Notes: a model not told the origin generated them from the sequence alone. DNA of 64,000 nucleotides from Arenibacter sp. 6A1 (GCF_012272855.1 NZ_JAAXCQ010000016.1:46877-110876); one strand, 5' to 3'; shown: positions 1-8,889, counted from the stretch's first letter. Numbers and translations are program-made.

Positions 1-84
1 AATTCCTTTTTGGAGGCCTTTTTCGGAAATGAATTGTTGTAACGCTTCCCCTAATTTTAAGTTGTCATTTTTTCTTTTAGCCAT
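1..84 (-). CDS. DUF721 (DciA-like) protein, N-terminal fragment
   Basis: Only the first 28 codons lie in the window; the gene runs off the left edge. The peptide starts MAKRKNDNLKLGEALQQFI, which resembles the start of DUF721 proteins, a family related to the DciA helicase loader and commonly found just downstream of recF in Bacteroidota. Its ATG overlaps the stop codon of the preceding lipoprotein gene by one base (TAATG), so translation is probably coupled. The assignment rests on a short sequence plus context, so it is moderate. Confidence 0.6.
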   Translation of the reverse strand, partial: MAKRKNDNLKLGEALQQFISEKGLQKGI

Positions 85-503
85 TATTCAGTGATGTTAA
101 TGGGTTGGAATCGTTTGTATTGATAGTGTATGTTTTCGCTATTACTGACGGTAAAACTATTTTCGGAAATGCTTATTAACTGCTCCCGCCAATCGCTTAG
201 ATCGGTTTTATAGTGTAGGGTAAAAACACCGTCTTTTTCATAGATGGTAAAATTCTCGGCATCATTGGAGGTTTCGTAAGTTCCGTCAAATTTTGGGTAC
301 ATTTTTTTGCGAAATCCTTCTGAATCTTTTAATTCAATATAATCTATACTGGTATTCACTGTATAGGTTTTGGTGCTGCCATCAGGAAAAGTAACCTTTT
401 GAATTTCCCAATATCCGTTTATCAGATTTAAGTCGGCCTTGGTAACCTTGGAGCTACAAGAGCTCAATATTATAAGCGCAAATATAACAACTAAATTTCT
501 CAT
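84..503 (-). CDS. small lipoprotein, lipocalin-like
   Basis: A protein of about 139 residues starting MRNLVVIFALIILSSCSSK: a hydrophobic leader ending in a lipobox (LSSC), so it is probably a lipoprotein. The mature part has the short beta-rich pattern (NGYWEIQKVTFPDG, FDGTYETS, FTLHYKT) of small lipocalin-like proteins seen next to recF in flavobacteria. The reading frame is open 22 codons further upstream into recF, but the ATG directly before the signal peptide is the sensible start. It sits one base after the recF stop and overlaps the DUF721 start, so the three form one operon. No specific function is known to me. Confidence 0.75.
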   Translation of the reverse strand: MRNLVVIFALIILSSCSSKVTKADLNLINGYWEIQKVTFPDGSTKTYTVNTSIDYIELKDSEGFRKKMYPKFDGTYETSNDAENFTIYEKDGVFTLHYKTDLSDWREQLISISENSFTVSNSENIHYQYKRFQPINITE

Positions 504-504
504 G

Positions 505-1584
505 CTATAGGTTGAAAATTTTATAAGATTGATGTATGTTTTTGATAATATTCTCCGTTCTTTCTGCATGGGTATCGCTTAGAAAAATCTGACCAAAGTT
601 TTCTTCGTCCACTAGTCGAATAATATGCGCCACCCTATTTTCGTCCAATTTGTCAAAAATATCATCTAAAAGCAATAAAGGAGTAGTATTGGCCTGTTTT
701 TTTATAAAATAAAATTGGGCTAATTTTAAAGCTATCAAGAACGATTTTTGCTGACCCTGACTACCAAATTTCTTAATTGGGTGACCATCGATTTCAAAAC
801 TTAGGTCGTCCTTATGGATTCCGACGCCAGTATATTGAAGAGCTCTGTCTTTGTCCAGATTTTTCTCTAATAAGGTTAATAGGTCTTCTTGTATTAGTTT
901 GCTGTCATATAATAGGTTGACTGGTTCTTTGTTTCCCGAAATGACAGCGTACTGTTCCTTAAAAATAGGGATAAATACTTTAAGAAAGGCTACTCTTTTT
1001 GCAAATATTTCGGAGCCGTATTGATGCAGTTGTTCATTGTATACGGCTAAATTGGTCTTGTTAAAAGTTTGGTTTAGAAAGAAGTACTTTAAGAGGGAAT
1101 TCCTTTGCGAAAGTATTCTGTTGTAATTGATTAAACTCTCTAAGTATTGTTTGTCGGATTGCGAAATCACTCCGTCTATAAACTTTCTTCTGGTTTCACT
1201 CCCTTCGATGATCAAATCCCGATCGGCAGGAGAAATTATGACTAAGGGTAAAAAGCCAATGTGATCCGAAAATTTTTCATACGCCTTTCCGTTGCGTTTT
1301 ATGATCTTTTTCGCGCCTTTTTTTAGACTACAAAGTATTCGTTCTTCCCTATCGTTTTTCTGGAACTCCCCGTCGATCACAAAAAAATCTTCGCCATGTC
1401 TTATGTTTTGGCTGGCAATAGGGTTAAAATAACTCTTGCCAAAGGAGAGATGGTAAATAGCATCTAATACATTTGTTTTCCCAATACCATTATCTCCGAC
1501 AAAACAGTTGATCTTATTGTCGAACTCAAAACTTTTAGAAGAAAAGTTTTTATAATTTATAAGTGATAATTTTTTTAAAAACAT
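505..1584 (-). CDS. recF: DNA replication and repair protein RecF
   Basis: RecF is a cytoplasmic ABC-type ATPase that, with RecO and RecR, helps load RecA at single-strand gaps. The 359-residue length is normal. The Walker A loop [13 protein letters not shown] lies near residue 30. The family signature around residues 110-130 ([24 protein letters not shown]) and the C-terminal signature and Walker B region ([17 protein letters not shown], then [15 protein letters not shown]) are intact. It heads a leftward operon with a lipoprotein and a DUF721 protein, and it is divergent from the TPR gene. The ATG start places the beta strand directly before the P-loop, as expected. Confidence 0.96.
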   Translation of the reverse strand: MFLKKLSLINYKNFSSKSFEFDNKINCFVGDNGIGKTNVLDAIYHLSFGKSYFNPIASQNIRHGEDFFVIDGEFQKNDREERILCSLKKGAKKIIKRNGKAYEKFSDHIGFLPLVIISPADRDLIIEGSETRRKFIDGVISQSDKQYLESLINYNRILSQRNSLLKYFFLNQTFNKTNLAVYNEQLHQYGSEIFAKRVAFLKVFIPIFKEQYAVISGNKEPVNLLYDSKLIQEDLLTLLEKNLDKDRALQYTGVGIHKDDLSFEIDGHPIKKFGSQGQQKSFLIALKLAQFYFIKKQANTTPLLLLDDIFDKLDENRVAHIIRLVDEENFGQIFLSDTHAERTENIIKNIHQSYKIFNL

Positions 1585-1689
1585 TCTGCGAAGTAAAGAT
1601 TTTATTTTTCACTAGCTTAGCAAACGGCAAAATAATAAAGATTCAAAAAAATATCGATTGAATTGGTGTTCGATATTGGATAAAAACTA

Positions 1690-1697
1690 TATTTTTG
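1690..1697 (+). promoter_or_regulatory. -7 promoter box for the TPR-ribH genes
   Basis: TATTTTTG matches the Bacteroidota -7 consensus TAnnTTTG, 22 bases before the TPR gene start in the 135-base divergent gap with recF. A TTGG lies about 23 bases upstream, slightly far for a -33 element. It would drive the TPR protein and ribH. Confidence 0.5.
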
Positions 1698-1719
1698 CCC
1701 GATTCATAAACTAAAAAAT

Positions 1720-2484
1720 ATGGCAACTTACAAGAAAAAAGGGTTCAAACCGAAAAACAAGGAGGAAGAAATTCAATTGAATGAGCAAGAAAGTACTACT
1801 GCGGAAGTCTTTAGCTCCTTGGATGAAGGCGCTTCTAGGTCCGAAGAATGGGTTTCTAGAAATCAAAAATACATTCTTGGTGTAATTGGTGTAGTTGCTG
1901 TGGCTGTTTTGGGGTATTTGGCATATTTTCAATTTGTTCAAAAGCCAAAAGAGGCAAGTGCAGCGAACGAGATGTTATATCCACAACAATATTTTGACAT
2001 GGCCCTAGAAGGTTCTGTCGAAAAAGATTCCTTGTTTACTTTAGCTTTGGATGGAGCAGAAGGAAAATACGGTTTCTTAGATATTATCGAAGAATACAAT
2101 GGGACCAAGGCTGCCAATTTAGCCAAATATTCTGCAGGTATGGCGTATTTAAACATGCAGAAGTATGACGATGCTATTAAGTATTTAGAAGACTTTTCTT
2201 CTCCAGATATGATTTTAGGCGCTTTGGCAAAAGGTGGATTAGGAGATGCATTTTTGCAATTGAACCAGCCTGCCGATGCTTTAGGGTATTATGAAAGTGC
2301 TATAGCACATAGTACGAACGATTTTACAACGCCAAAGTTTTTGTACAAAGCAGGTGTGACTGCCATGGAGTTAGGGAAAAATAATAAGGCTCTAGGGTAT
2401 TTTAATAGGATAAAAGAAGAGTTTGGCACTTCTAATGAGGCCAGAAATATAGACGCCTTTATAGGTAAGGCTAAAACCAACTAA
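1720..2484 (+). CDS. membrane-anchored tetratricopeptide repeat protein
   Basis: A 254-residue protein with a charged, Lys/Glu-rich N-terminus (about 45 residues), one transmembrane helix around residues 50-70 (YILGVIGVVAVAVLGYLAYF) and a C-terminal TPR region with helical repeats such as YSAGMAYLNMQKYDDAIKYL, GDAFLQLNQPADALGYYESA and GVTAMELGKNNKALGYFNRI. The topology (short cytoplasmic N-terminus, periplasmic TPRs) is like YfgM, a SecYEG-associated chaperone-type protein, but direct equivalence is inferred. It is two bases upstream of ribH and co-transcribed with it, an arrangement common in flavobacteria. Its partner is unknown. Confidence 0.85.
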   Translation: MATYKKKGFKPKNKEEEIQLNEQESTTAEVFSSLDEGASRSEEWVSRNQKYILGVIGVVAVAVLGYLAYFQFVQKPKEASAANEMLYPQQYFDMALEGSVEKDSLFTLALDGAEGKYGFLDIIEEYNGTKAANLAKYSAGMAYLNMQKYDDAIKYLEDFSSPDMILGALAKGGLGDAFLQLNQPADALGYYESAIAHSTNDFTTPKFLYKAGVTAMELGKNNKALGYFNRIKEEFGTSNEARNIDAFIGKAKTN

Positions 2485-2486
2485 GA

Positions 2487-2969
2487 ATGGCTACGGCTAA
2501 TAAGAACTTATCGGTTTACGATAAAAACACTATCCCGAACGCAAGTAAGTTTCGATTTGGGATAGTTGTTGCTGAATGGAACCCTGCGATTACCGAAGGG
2601 CTTTACAATGGAGCTATCGAAGCTTTATTGGATTGTGGTGCTCAGGCGGAAAATATTATTCGCTGGAATGTTCCCGGGAGTTTTGAACTTACCTATGGAT
2701 GTAAGAAAATGGCAAAAACCCAAGAAGTTGATGCTGTTATTGCCATTGGAAGTGTAATTCAAGGTGAGACCAAACATTTTGATTTTGTTTGTAGTGCTAC
2801 GGCGCAAGGCATCAAGGATTTAAACGTGCAGTTAGATGTTCCGGTAATATTTTGTGTATTGACGGATAATAATATGCAACAGTCATTGGAGCGAAGTGGA
2901 GGTATTCACGGAAATAAGGGTACAGAAGCAGCAATTGCTGCCATAAAAATGGTCACTTTAGGGGCTTAA
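2487..2969 (+). CDS. ribH: 6,7-dimethyl-8-ribityllumazine synthase
   Basis: This enzyme condenses 5-amino-6-ribitylaminouracil with 3,4-dihydroxy-2-butanone-4-phosphate to give lumazine, the penultimate step of riboflavin synthesis, in the cytoplasm. The 160-residue length is normal. Visible family motifs are AEWNPAITEGLYNGA near residue 30, the substrate loop VPGSFELTYG, AIGSVIQGETKHFDFV with the catalytic His, and VIFCVLTDNNMQQSLERSGG near the C-terminus. It follows the TPR gene with a two-base gap. Downstream is a hairpin that may end the transcript, so the following small gene is likely a separate unit. Confidence 0.96.
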   Translation: MATANKNLSVYDKNTIPNASKFRFGIVVAEWNPAITEGLYNGAIEALLDCGAQAENIIRWNVPGSFELTYGCKKMAKTQEVDAVIAIGSVIQGETKHFDFVCSATAQGIKDLNVQLDVPVIFCVLTDNNMQQSLERSGGIHGNKGTEAAIAAIKMVTLGA

Positions 2970-3086
2970 ATCCTCAAAGGACAGGGAGGACGTTCACTTA
3001 CGGATCCCGGGTATTCGTACCGCTTTAGGCAAAGAGCCATATTCTTTCCTGAAGTATACTATTACTTATAAAAAAATCTATGTATA

Positions 3087-3126
3087 ACAGCCAAAATGTG
3101 TATATCTTTTAACATTTTTTGGCTGT
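3087..3126 (+). terminator. hairpin after ribH
   Basis: The inverted repeat ACAGCCAAAA / TTTTGGCTGT (10 perfect pairs, loop of 20 bases, with an additional TGT/ACA pairing inside) lies between ribH and the next gene. The T-rich stretch is within the right arm rather than after it, so terminator function is likely but not certain. Confidence 0.5.
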
Positions 3127-3155
3127 ATATCTACTACATATTTTTTCATTTTGAG

Positions 3156-3163
3156 TAACTTTG
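3156..3163 (+). promoter_or_regulatory. -7 promoter box, small membrane protein and mutL
   Basis: TAACTTTG fits TAnnTTTG and lies 14 bases before the ATG at 3178. No clear -33 TTG is seen at the right distance. A transcript starting about 5-7 bases downstream would begin after an in-frame TTG at 3151, which supports the later ATG as the real start of the small gene. Confidence 0.5.
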
Positions 3164-3177
3164 GAACAATAAGTATT

Positions 3178-3465
3178 ATGGGAAAGTTTTCAAAATTACG
3201 CAAGAATAAAAAGTTCGATTATACGCCTCGTTACTACAAGGATCAAGGCGAGGGAAGTCCTTTTAAAATTGAGCATAAATTCGATAAATTTAGGCCTACC
3301 CTAGATGGGCGAACTGGTTTAAAGGGAAAGTTCAGCAGGGCCATGGACGATTTTAAACAAAAGGGTAATCGAAGTCAAAATATTCGGTTACTAGTGATCA
3401 TCGCTATTCTTGTATTTATTTTTCTATTTATAATCGATTTCGATTTATCTATATTCAAACCTTAA
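3178..3465 (+). CDS. small conserved membrane protein upstream of mutL
   Basis: A 95-residue protein starting MGKFSKLRKNKKFDYTPRYY. It has a basic, hydrophilic N-terminal 65 residues and one C-terminal transmembrane helix (LLVIIAILVFIFLFIIDFDL), so it is tail-anchored or has its bulk in the cytoplasm. Homologues next to ribH in flavobacteria are sometimes mislabelled riboflavin synthase beta subunit because of their position; nothing in this sequence supports an enzyme. It ends two bases before mutL, so the two are likely co-transcribed. An upstream in-frame TTG is disfavoured by the promoter box that overlaps it. Function unknown. Confidence 0.75.
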   Translation: MGKFSKLRKNKKFDYTPRYYKDQGEGSPFKIEHKFDKFRPTLDGRTGLKGKFSRAMDDFKQKGNRSQNIRLLVIIAILVFIFLFIIDFDLSIFKP

Positions 3466-3467
3466 CA

Positions 3468-5318
3468 ATGGCAGATATTATAAAACTCTTGCCAGATCAT
3501 GTTGCCAACCAAATTGCGGCGGGAGAAGTGGTGCAAAGACCAGCTTCTGTGGTAAAGGAACTTTTGGAAAACGCTATTGATGCTGGAGCTACTACCATAA
3601 AATTAGTGATCAAAGAAGGTGGGAAAACCTTGATCCAAGTAATTGACGATGGGGTGGGAATGAGCGCTACAGACGCCCGATTAAGCTTTGAACGGCATGC
3701 TACTTCTAAAATTCAAAAAGCAGAGGATCTATTCAACTTACATACAAAGGGGTTTAGAGGAGAGGCCCTGGCCTCTATTGCTGCTATTGCCCACGTAGAA
3801 ATGCACACCAAAACAGAGGAAGATGAAGTAGGTGCCCATTTAAAAATAGAAGGTAGTACCATTGTTTCACAAGAAGTTGCTGTGACTCCAAAGGGGACTT
3901 CTATGATGGTGAAAAATCTGTTTTTCAATATTCCTGCACGACGTAATTTTTTAAAATCAAGTCAGGTCGAACTTCGTCATATTATTGAAGAGTTTCAAAG
4001 GGTAAGTCTAGCACACGCCGGTATTTCCTTTCATTTCTATAATAATGGGAACGAGTTGTTTAATTTGCCTAGTTCCAACCACAGGCAACGTATTGTCAAT
4101 CTTTTTGGAGGGAAAATAAAAGAAAAATTAGTGCCTGTAGATGAAGAAACTCAGGTAGTGACTATTAGTGGGTTCATAAATAAACCAGAATATGCCAAGA
4201 AGAGTAGGGGAGAACAGTTTTTCTTTGTCAACGATAGGTTTATAAGAAGCCCATATCTTCATCATGCAGTGGTGTCGGCCTTCGATGGCCTTATAAAAAA
4301 AGAAAATCATCCTGGATATTTTTTATATCTCACAGTTGACCCAGCGTCTATCGATATCAATATTCATCCGACAAAGACTGAAATTAAGTTTGACGATGAA
4401 CATACCTTATACGCTATTCTTAGATCTACGATAAAACATAGTTTAGGGCAGTTTAATGTAATGCCTTCCTTGGACTTTGATAAGAATCAGAACTTGGAAA
4501 CGCCTTATGAATACAAGGATAAATTGGTTCAGCAGCCTAAAATAAATGTAGATTCTAACTTCAATCCTTTTAAGGAAGAGATGCTTAGGACCAATTATAG
4601 GCCTAATTTTCAAAAACAACCTACCAAGGGTTGGGAAAGCATGTATGTTGGGATCGATGCCGAGGACGATGAAAAAGAAGCGGATACTAGTATAACCTAT
4701 GAGTCAGATACTATTACCGGTTCAATTTTCGAAGGGAAAAAATCGAATTTCGAAACTGCCTCCACCACCTTTCAACTTAGAAGGAAATATATAGTAACGA
4801 CCATAAAATCGGGTATGGTGGTTATAGATCAAAGCAGGGCTCATCAAAGGGTGCTCTATGAGCGTTTTTTGAAAAACATTACCATTAAAGGTGGGGTCAG
4901 TCAACAATTGTTATTTCCATTAAGATTGGCTTTTACAAAATCAGATTGTGCTATCATCCAAGAGATTAAAGAAAATCTTATCACGGTAGGATTTGTTTTT
5001 GGGGCCATAGAGGAAGAGGAAGTAGAGATTACCGGAGTGCCCTTGTCGGTACCGGAAAGTGAAGTGGGAATGATTTTAGATCAATTGATATCAGATTACC
5101 AACAAGATTTTGTGGTGGACGGTTTTTCTCAAACGGATGTTTTGTCAAAAACACTGTCAAAATCTTTAGCAGTAAAAACCGGTGAAATATTGGATAGTGA
5201 TTCCCAATTGGCTTTGGTAAACGATTTGTTTGCTTGTAAGGAATCGGGAGTTAGTCCTTTTAATAAACCAATATACGTGACCATAACGGAGAGCGATATT
5301 GATAAAAAATTTTTATAA
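3468..5318 (+). CDS. mutL: DNA mismatch repair protein MutL
   Basis: MutL couples mismatch recognition by MutS to downstream repair factors. The N-terminal GHKL ATPase is intact: LLENAIDAGAT (motif I), DDGVGM (II), TKGFRGEALASI (III) and the GTSMMVKNLFFNIPARRNFLK region near residues 140-160. The DIHPTKTEIKF-type end of the transducer domain is present near residue 300 (INIHPTKTEIKF). A charged linker follows to about residue 430, then the C-terminal dimerisation domain. The length, 616, is typical. Notably the metal-binding endonuclease motif reads DQSRAHQRVLYE (residues 454-465) instead of DQHAxxExxxxE, and the usual CPHGRP near the end reads SPFNKP (596-601), so nuclease activity is doubtful. 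It abuts the rhomboid gene downstream. Confidence 0.95.
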   Translation: MADIIKLLPDHVANQIAAGEVVQRPASVVKELLENAIDAGATTIKLVIKEGGKTLIQVIDDGVGMSATDARLSFERHATSKIQKAEDLFNLHTKGFRGEALASIAAIAHVEMHTKTEEDEVGAHLKIEGSTIVSQEVAVTPKGTSMMVKNLFFNIPARRNFLKSSQVELRHIIEEFQRVSLAHAGISFHFYNNGNELFNLPSSNHRQRIVNLFGGKIKEKLVPVDEETQVVTISGFINKPEYAKKSRGEQFFFVNDRFIRSPYLHHAVVSAFDGLIKKENHPGYFLYLTVDPASIDINIHPTKTEIKFDDEHTLYAILRSTIKHSLGQFNVMPSLDFDKNQNLETPYEYKDKLVQQPKINVDSNFNPFKEEMLRTNYRPNFQKQPTKGWESMYVGIDAEDDEKEADTSITYESDTITGSIFEGKKSNFETASTTFQLRRKYIVTTIKSGMVVIDQSRAHQRVLYERFLKNITIKGGVSQQLLFPLRLAFTKSDCAIIQEIKENLITVGFVFGAIEEEEVEITGVPLSVPESEVGMILDQLISDYQQDFVVDGFSQTDVLSKTLSKSLAVKTGEILDSDSQLALVNDLFACKESGVSPFNKPIYVTITESDIDKKFL

Positions 5319-6065
5319 ATGGGTAGAGTGACGGACGCTGTAAAGCATTTGATTATAATTAACGTGTTGTTCTTTATGGCAACACAATTATACGGAGATC
5401 AAATGTATCAGTGGTTTTCCCTTTGGTTTCCTAAAAACGGAAATTTTGGATTATGGCAGGTGATTTCTCATATGTTTATGCATGGTGGGTTTATGCATAT
5501 TGTATTTAATATGTACGCCTTATGGGCTTTTGGGTCTCCTTTAGAACAAATGTGGGGCAGAAATAAATTTTTCTTTTTTTATTTTTCTGCCGGAATTGGG
5601 GCGGCGCTTATCCATACTGGAGTAAATTATTACTATTTTAATGAAGGAATGGATGCCATATTGAGTTCTGGGATCTCTAAAGAACAAGTATTGGAGGTAG
5701 TATCTAGTGGAAAATATAGTCCCAGTTGGTACGAATTGGCCTCTAAGAGTACAATTGATAACTTTTTAAGTTCTTTTAGTACTCCCGCGGTAGGGGCTTC
5801 TGGCGCAATTTATGGTATATTAGTGGCATTTGGAATGTCTTATCCCAATAGTGAGCTGTTTTTAATGTTTGTGCCTGTACCGGTGAAAGCAAAGTATTTT
5901 ATACCGGTGCTTATAGGGATCGATCTATTTTCGGGAGTGACAGGATATTCTATTTTTGGAAATGGCATAGCGCATTTTGCCCATGTAGGCGGGGCTTTGT
6001 TTGGATTTTTAATGATGTGGTATTGGAAAAAAAATCAGTTTAATAGTAAGCGTTGGGATAGATAA
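5319..6065 (+). CDS. rhomboid family intramembrane serine protease
   Basis: A 248-residue polytopic inner-membrane protein of the rhomboid family, which cleaves transmembrane substrates within the bilayer. The conserved HGGFMHIVFNMYALW segment (family motif with His and Asn) lies near residues 55-69. The catalytic Ser is in GASGAIYG near residue 162, and the catalytic His is in HFAHVGGALFG near residue 224. An unusually long loop, rich in charged residues, separates the central helices. It begins directly after the mutL stop and overlaps the next rhomboid gene by one base, so mutL, both rhomboids and the downstream nuclease-fold gene form one operon. Substrates are unknown. Confidence 0.92.
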   Translation: MGRVTDAVKHLIIINVLFFMATQLYGDQMYQWFSLWFPKNGNFGLWQVISHMFMHGGFMHIVFNMYALWAFGSPLEQMWGRNKFFFFYFSAGIGAALIHTGVNYYYFNEGMDAILSSGISKEQVLEVVSSGKYSPSWYELASKSTIDNFLSSFSTPAVGASGAIYGILVAFGMSYPNSELFLMFVPVPVKAKYFIPVLIGIDLFSGVTGYSIFGNGIAHFAHVGGALFGFLMMWYWKKNQFNSKRWDR

Positions 6066-6937
6066 TGGATACAAATAATATTACATATCAGTATAATAGG
6101 TTAAATATAGCCGAAAAGCTTATTGTAATTAATGTATTAATATTTATCACCGCTGGTCTGCTAAAAATTCTCTTTGGGTGGTCTGGAGACACCATTACAC
6201 AATGGTTTGAACTGCCGAAGGATTTTTTCCAGTTTTTGACACAACCTTGGTCTATCGTGACCTATTCTTTTTTTCACTCTGGTTTTGGCCACGTTTTTTG
6301 GAATATGATCATGTTGTATTTTTCTGGAAAAATATTTCTAAACCTTTTTGATAATAAAAGATTTATTAATGTTTACTTCCTAGGGGTTATTTTAGGGGGA
6401 CTAATATTTCTATTGTCCTATAATATATTTCCAGCTTTATTGGGGATTAATACCTCTCTTATAGGAGCTTCTGCAGGGGTAACAGCCGTGTTGATCTTTG
6501 TGTGTGCTTATTTGCCAAACCAAGAGGTGCGTGTCGTTTTCTTTAATGTTAAACTATGGCATATTGGGGTATTTGTAGTAGCTCTAGATCTGATACAGAT
6601 TTCTTATGGAGGTAACGTCGGAGGGCGCTTGGCTCATTTAGGAGGGGCTGCTTTAGGGTATTATTATGCACGTCAACTTTTTAAAGGTCATGATATAGGT
6701 AGTGGTTTCTCTAAATTCTTGGGGTATATGGAGGATATTTTTAAAAGAAAGGAAAAAAAGGCTTCTTTAAAAACAGTTTATCGTAGGGAAAGCTCGGGAG
6801 CAAAAAGCAAGGAGTTTTATGATAAGGAGAGCCACCAGCGTAAAATAGATGCTATTTTGGACAAAATCAGTAAATCTGGTTATGAAAGCCTTTCTAAGGC
6901 CGAAAAGGATTTTTTGTTCAAAGCAGGTAAAGAATAA
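6065..6937 (+). CDS. second rhomboid family protease with C-terminal DUF6576-like tail
   Basis: A 290-residue protein with about six membrane helices. The HSGFGHVFWNMIMLYF motif is near residues 77-92, the catalytic Ser is in LIGASAGVTAV near residue 138, and the catalytic His is in GRLAHLGGAALGY near residue 190, so the Ser/His pair is complete. The last 90 residues are cytoplasmic and charged; the end (HQRKIDAILDKISKSGYES, then LSKAEKDFLFKAGKE) matches a short tail domain often found on Bacteroidota rhomboids. The start overlaps the previous rhomboid stop by one base. The two copies are clearly diverged from each other rather than a recent duplication. Confidence 0.92.
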   Translation: MDTNNITYQYNRLNIAEKLIVINVLIFITAGLLKILFGWSGDTITQWFELPKDFFQFLTQPWSIVTYSFFHSGFGHVFWNMIMLYFSGKIFLNLFDNKRFINVYFLGVILGGLIFLLSYNIFPALLGINTSLIGASAGVTAVLIFVCAYLPNQEVRVVFFNVKLWHIGVFVVALDLIQISYGGNVGGRLAHLGGAALGYYYARQLFKGHDIGSGFSKFLGYMEDIFKRKEKKASLKTVYRRESSGAKSKEFYDKESHQRKIDAILDKISKSGYESLSKAEKDFLFKAGKE

Positions 6938-6945
6938 GTAAGGTC

Positions 6946-7980
6946 TTGAAAAATTTAAATTTTTTCGATAAAACAGTCTTTCTGTTTAATGTGGTCTTAG
7001 CGTTTTTATTGCTAATTTCTTTTGTTGTTCCCTATATCTCCGTAGTTCATTTTCCTTATCTGTCCGTCCTTAGTTTAGGGGTGCCCATAATGGTATTGAT
7101 AAATATGCTCTTTTTGTTTTATTGGACCCTTAGGCGTAAAAGGCAATTGCTGCTTTCTTTGTTGGTGATAAGTATGGGGTACATTTGCTTGGATGGCTTT
7201 TTTATGTTTAAGCTAAAGGAAGAGCCCGTGGTGGTGGACCAGTTAAATATAATGAGTTACAATGTCCGTGGATTTAATAAATACAACTGGATTAAGGATA
7301 CGACCGTTGGTAACCAAATCATAGATTTTATTAAAGTCGAAAATCCTGATATTCTGTGTATTCAAGAATTTTCCCGTATCAGGCATAGGGATTTAAAAAA
7401 TAGTTTCAAGTATCACTATATTAGCGATATACGCGGAGAAAAGAAATCTTTGCAAGCTATTTATTCTAATTATCCCATTCTTTCAAAGGGTTCTTTAAAC
7501 TTTCCTCAGAGTCAGAACAATGCTATTTATGCCGATATCCGATACCAAAAGGACACGATAAGGGTTTACAATCTGCATTTAGAATCCCTAAGGTTAATAC
7601 CCAATGCAGAAGTTCTAACGCAAGAGGCTTCCTCAAAACTATATAAAAGACTGGGGAACTCCTTTGGAAAGCAACAAGAACAGGCCGATATTTTTCGGAA
7701 GCATAAAAATGCGGCGCCGTATAAAACGATTGTATGTGGCGATTTTAATAATACGCAATTCTCTAATGTGTATAAGGTAATCCGAGGAGACATGAAAGAC
7801 TCCTTTATAGAGCAAGGCACTGGCTACGGACGTACGTTTAATTTTGAGTATTATCCAATGCGAATAGATTTTATTTTAGTGGATAAGGCATTTAAGGTTA
7901 GGGCCCACAAGAATTTCAACTTAAAATTATCAGATCATTTCCCGGTAATGGCTTCTTTTGATATGGATTATGATCAATAG
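6946..7980 (+). CDS. membrane-anchored endonuclease/exonuclease/phosphatase family protein
   Basis: A 344-residue protein with two or three N-terminal membrane helices (residues about 10-85), then an EEP-fold domain: MSYNVRGFNKYNW near residue 100, QEFSR, the catalytic-type GDFNNTQFS near residue 266 and SDHFPVMASF near the end. EEP proteins are metal-dependent phosphodiesterases or nucleases; the real substrate is unknown and the domain is probably periplasmic. The only reasonable start is TTG (preceded by TAAGG), because the first internal ATG would remove the first membrane helix. It is the last gene of the mutL-rhomboid operon, eight bases after the second rhomboid. Confidence 0.87.
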   Translation: MKNLNFFDKTVFLFNVVLAFLLLISFVVPYISVVHFPYLSVLSLGVPIMVLINMLFLFYWTLRRKRQLLLSLLVISMGYICLDGFFMFKLKEEPVVVDQLNIMSYNVRGFNKYNWIKDTTVGNQIIDFIKVENPDILCIQEFSRIRHRDLKNSFKYHYISDIRGEKKSLQAIYSNYPILSKGSLNFPQSQNNAIYADIRYQKDTIRVYNLHLESLRLIPNAEVLTQEASSKLYKRLGNSFGKQQEQADIFRKHKNAAPYKTIVCGDFNNTQFSNVYKVIRGDMKDSFIEQGTGYGRTFNFEYYPMRIDFILVDKAFKVRAHKNFNLKLSDHFPVMASFDMDYDQ

Positions 7981-8091
7981 GTAAGAAGTTCAATGAGGAG
8001 GATTATCGTACTTCTCACAATGAATTGGCTTGCGCTATTAATAGTTAAACCTCTAAGGGACATTCCAGACTAAGAAAACAAGGGTGTAATA

Positions 8092-8113
8092 AAGGGACCC
8101 AATTGGGCCCCTT
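8092..8113. terminator. hairpin between convergent genes
   Basis: AAGGGACCCAA directly followed by TTGGGCCCCTT forms a GC-rich near-perfect palindrome with one A/C mismatch, in the 162-base gap between two converging genes. Its position suits a bidirectional terminator, although no long T run follows. Confidence 0.5.
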
Positions 8114-8142
8114 GTATCTAATTATCCTAGTAAGTAAGATGG

Positions 8143-8889
8143 TTATAATTCATCTACTATTTGTTCAGCAGAGGTAACTCCCGGAGGTAATTCTATTACC
8201 TTTAAGTTTCTAAAATGGATTTCGGCTCCTTCAGATTCTAGGCAGAGGTATCCTTTTTTAATGGAGGACTTGCTGATTCCGTTTACAAATTTCCCGTTTA
8301 CCGATAATTTTACGGTGCCGTCCACACAAATTACTTTGTAGCTGTTCCACTCTCCCTTCCCTAGAGCTCTATTTTCCACTGACTTACTTCTGTTTCCTCT
8401 AGGGTTGTCCGGGATGGTAGTAACCCCGCCCACGCCAAACAATTCTCCGTGTACATAGGCAATGGGTGGCTTTACGCCGTCGCGTATATTCTGGTTTACC
8501 CAATCTAGCTCTAACATCTGTACTTCTACACCCCCTGGAAGTCTGTTTTGCTCCCCGGGTATGGCGTCGCTCCATACAAACATACCAGAATTTCCTCCTG
8601 CTTCCATATGCCGCCATTCTACGGTTAGAATGAAGTTTTCGTACATCTTTTCGGAGCGCATAACGCCTATGGGTAGCCCCTTGCATACCAGGAGATCGCC
8701 TTCTTTATGCCAGGTATCTGGCTCCGTATTTACATTGATCCATTTAATTTCCTGGACATTTCCCTTGTCGGCAGATACCAAGTGATCAAGACTGGTTTCG
8801 CTACCAAAGAATAGGGGTTTTTCTTGTGCTTTTATTTTTAAGCTGCTGCCCCATAGTGCCAAGAGGCATAACAATAAGGAGGGTTTCAT
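8143..8889 (-). CDS. secreted DUF1080 (3-keto-disaccharide hydrolase-type) protein
   Basis: A 248-residue protein with a signal peptide ([18 protein letters not shown]) and one DUF1080 domain, a jelly-roll fold related to LamG. Recognisable parts are the motif [21 protein letters not shown] near residues 84-104, [10 protein letters not shown], and the final strand [21 protein letters not shown]. Members of this family were shown to hydrolyse 3-keto-glycosides in gut Bacteroides. The gene directly upstream on the same strand is a Tat-exported Gfo/Idh/MocA oxidoreductase, the type of enzyme that makes or uses 3-keto sugars, so the pair likely acts together in the periplasm. The exact sugar is unknown. 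Confidence 0.87.
   Translation of the reverse strand: MKPSLLLCLLALWGSSLKIKAQEKPLFFGSETSLDHLVSADKGNVQEIKWINVNTEPDTWHKEGDLLVCKGLPIGVMRSEKMYENFILTVEWRHMEAGGNSGMFVWSDAIPGEQNRLPGGVEVQMLELDWVNQNIRDGVKPPIAYVHGELFGVGGVTTIPDNPRGNRSKSVENRALGKGEWNSYKVICVDGTVKLSVNGKFVNGISKSSIKKGYLCLESEGAEIHFRNLKVIELPPGVTSAEQIVDEL

Noticed and set aside
1711..1941. Antisense open frames over the TPR gene and many similar frames opposite real genes
   Set aside because: They lie wholly opposite well-supported genes, lack family motifs and start signals, and are explained as shadows of the coding frame.
6946..6948. TTG start codons (also at 49352 and 44111) as signs of broken genes
   Set aside because: Each gives a complete protein with its first helix or HTH intact; TTG starts are ordinary alternatives, not evidence of damage.
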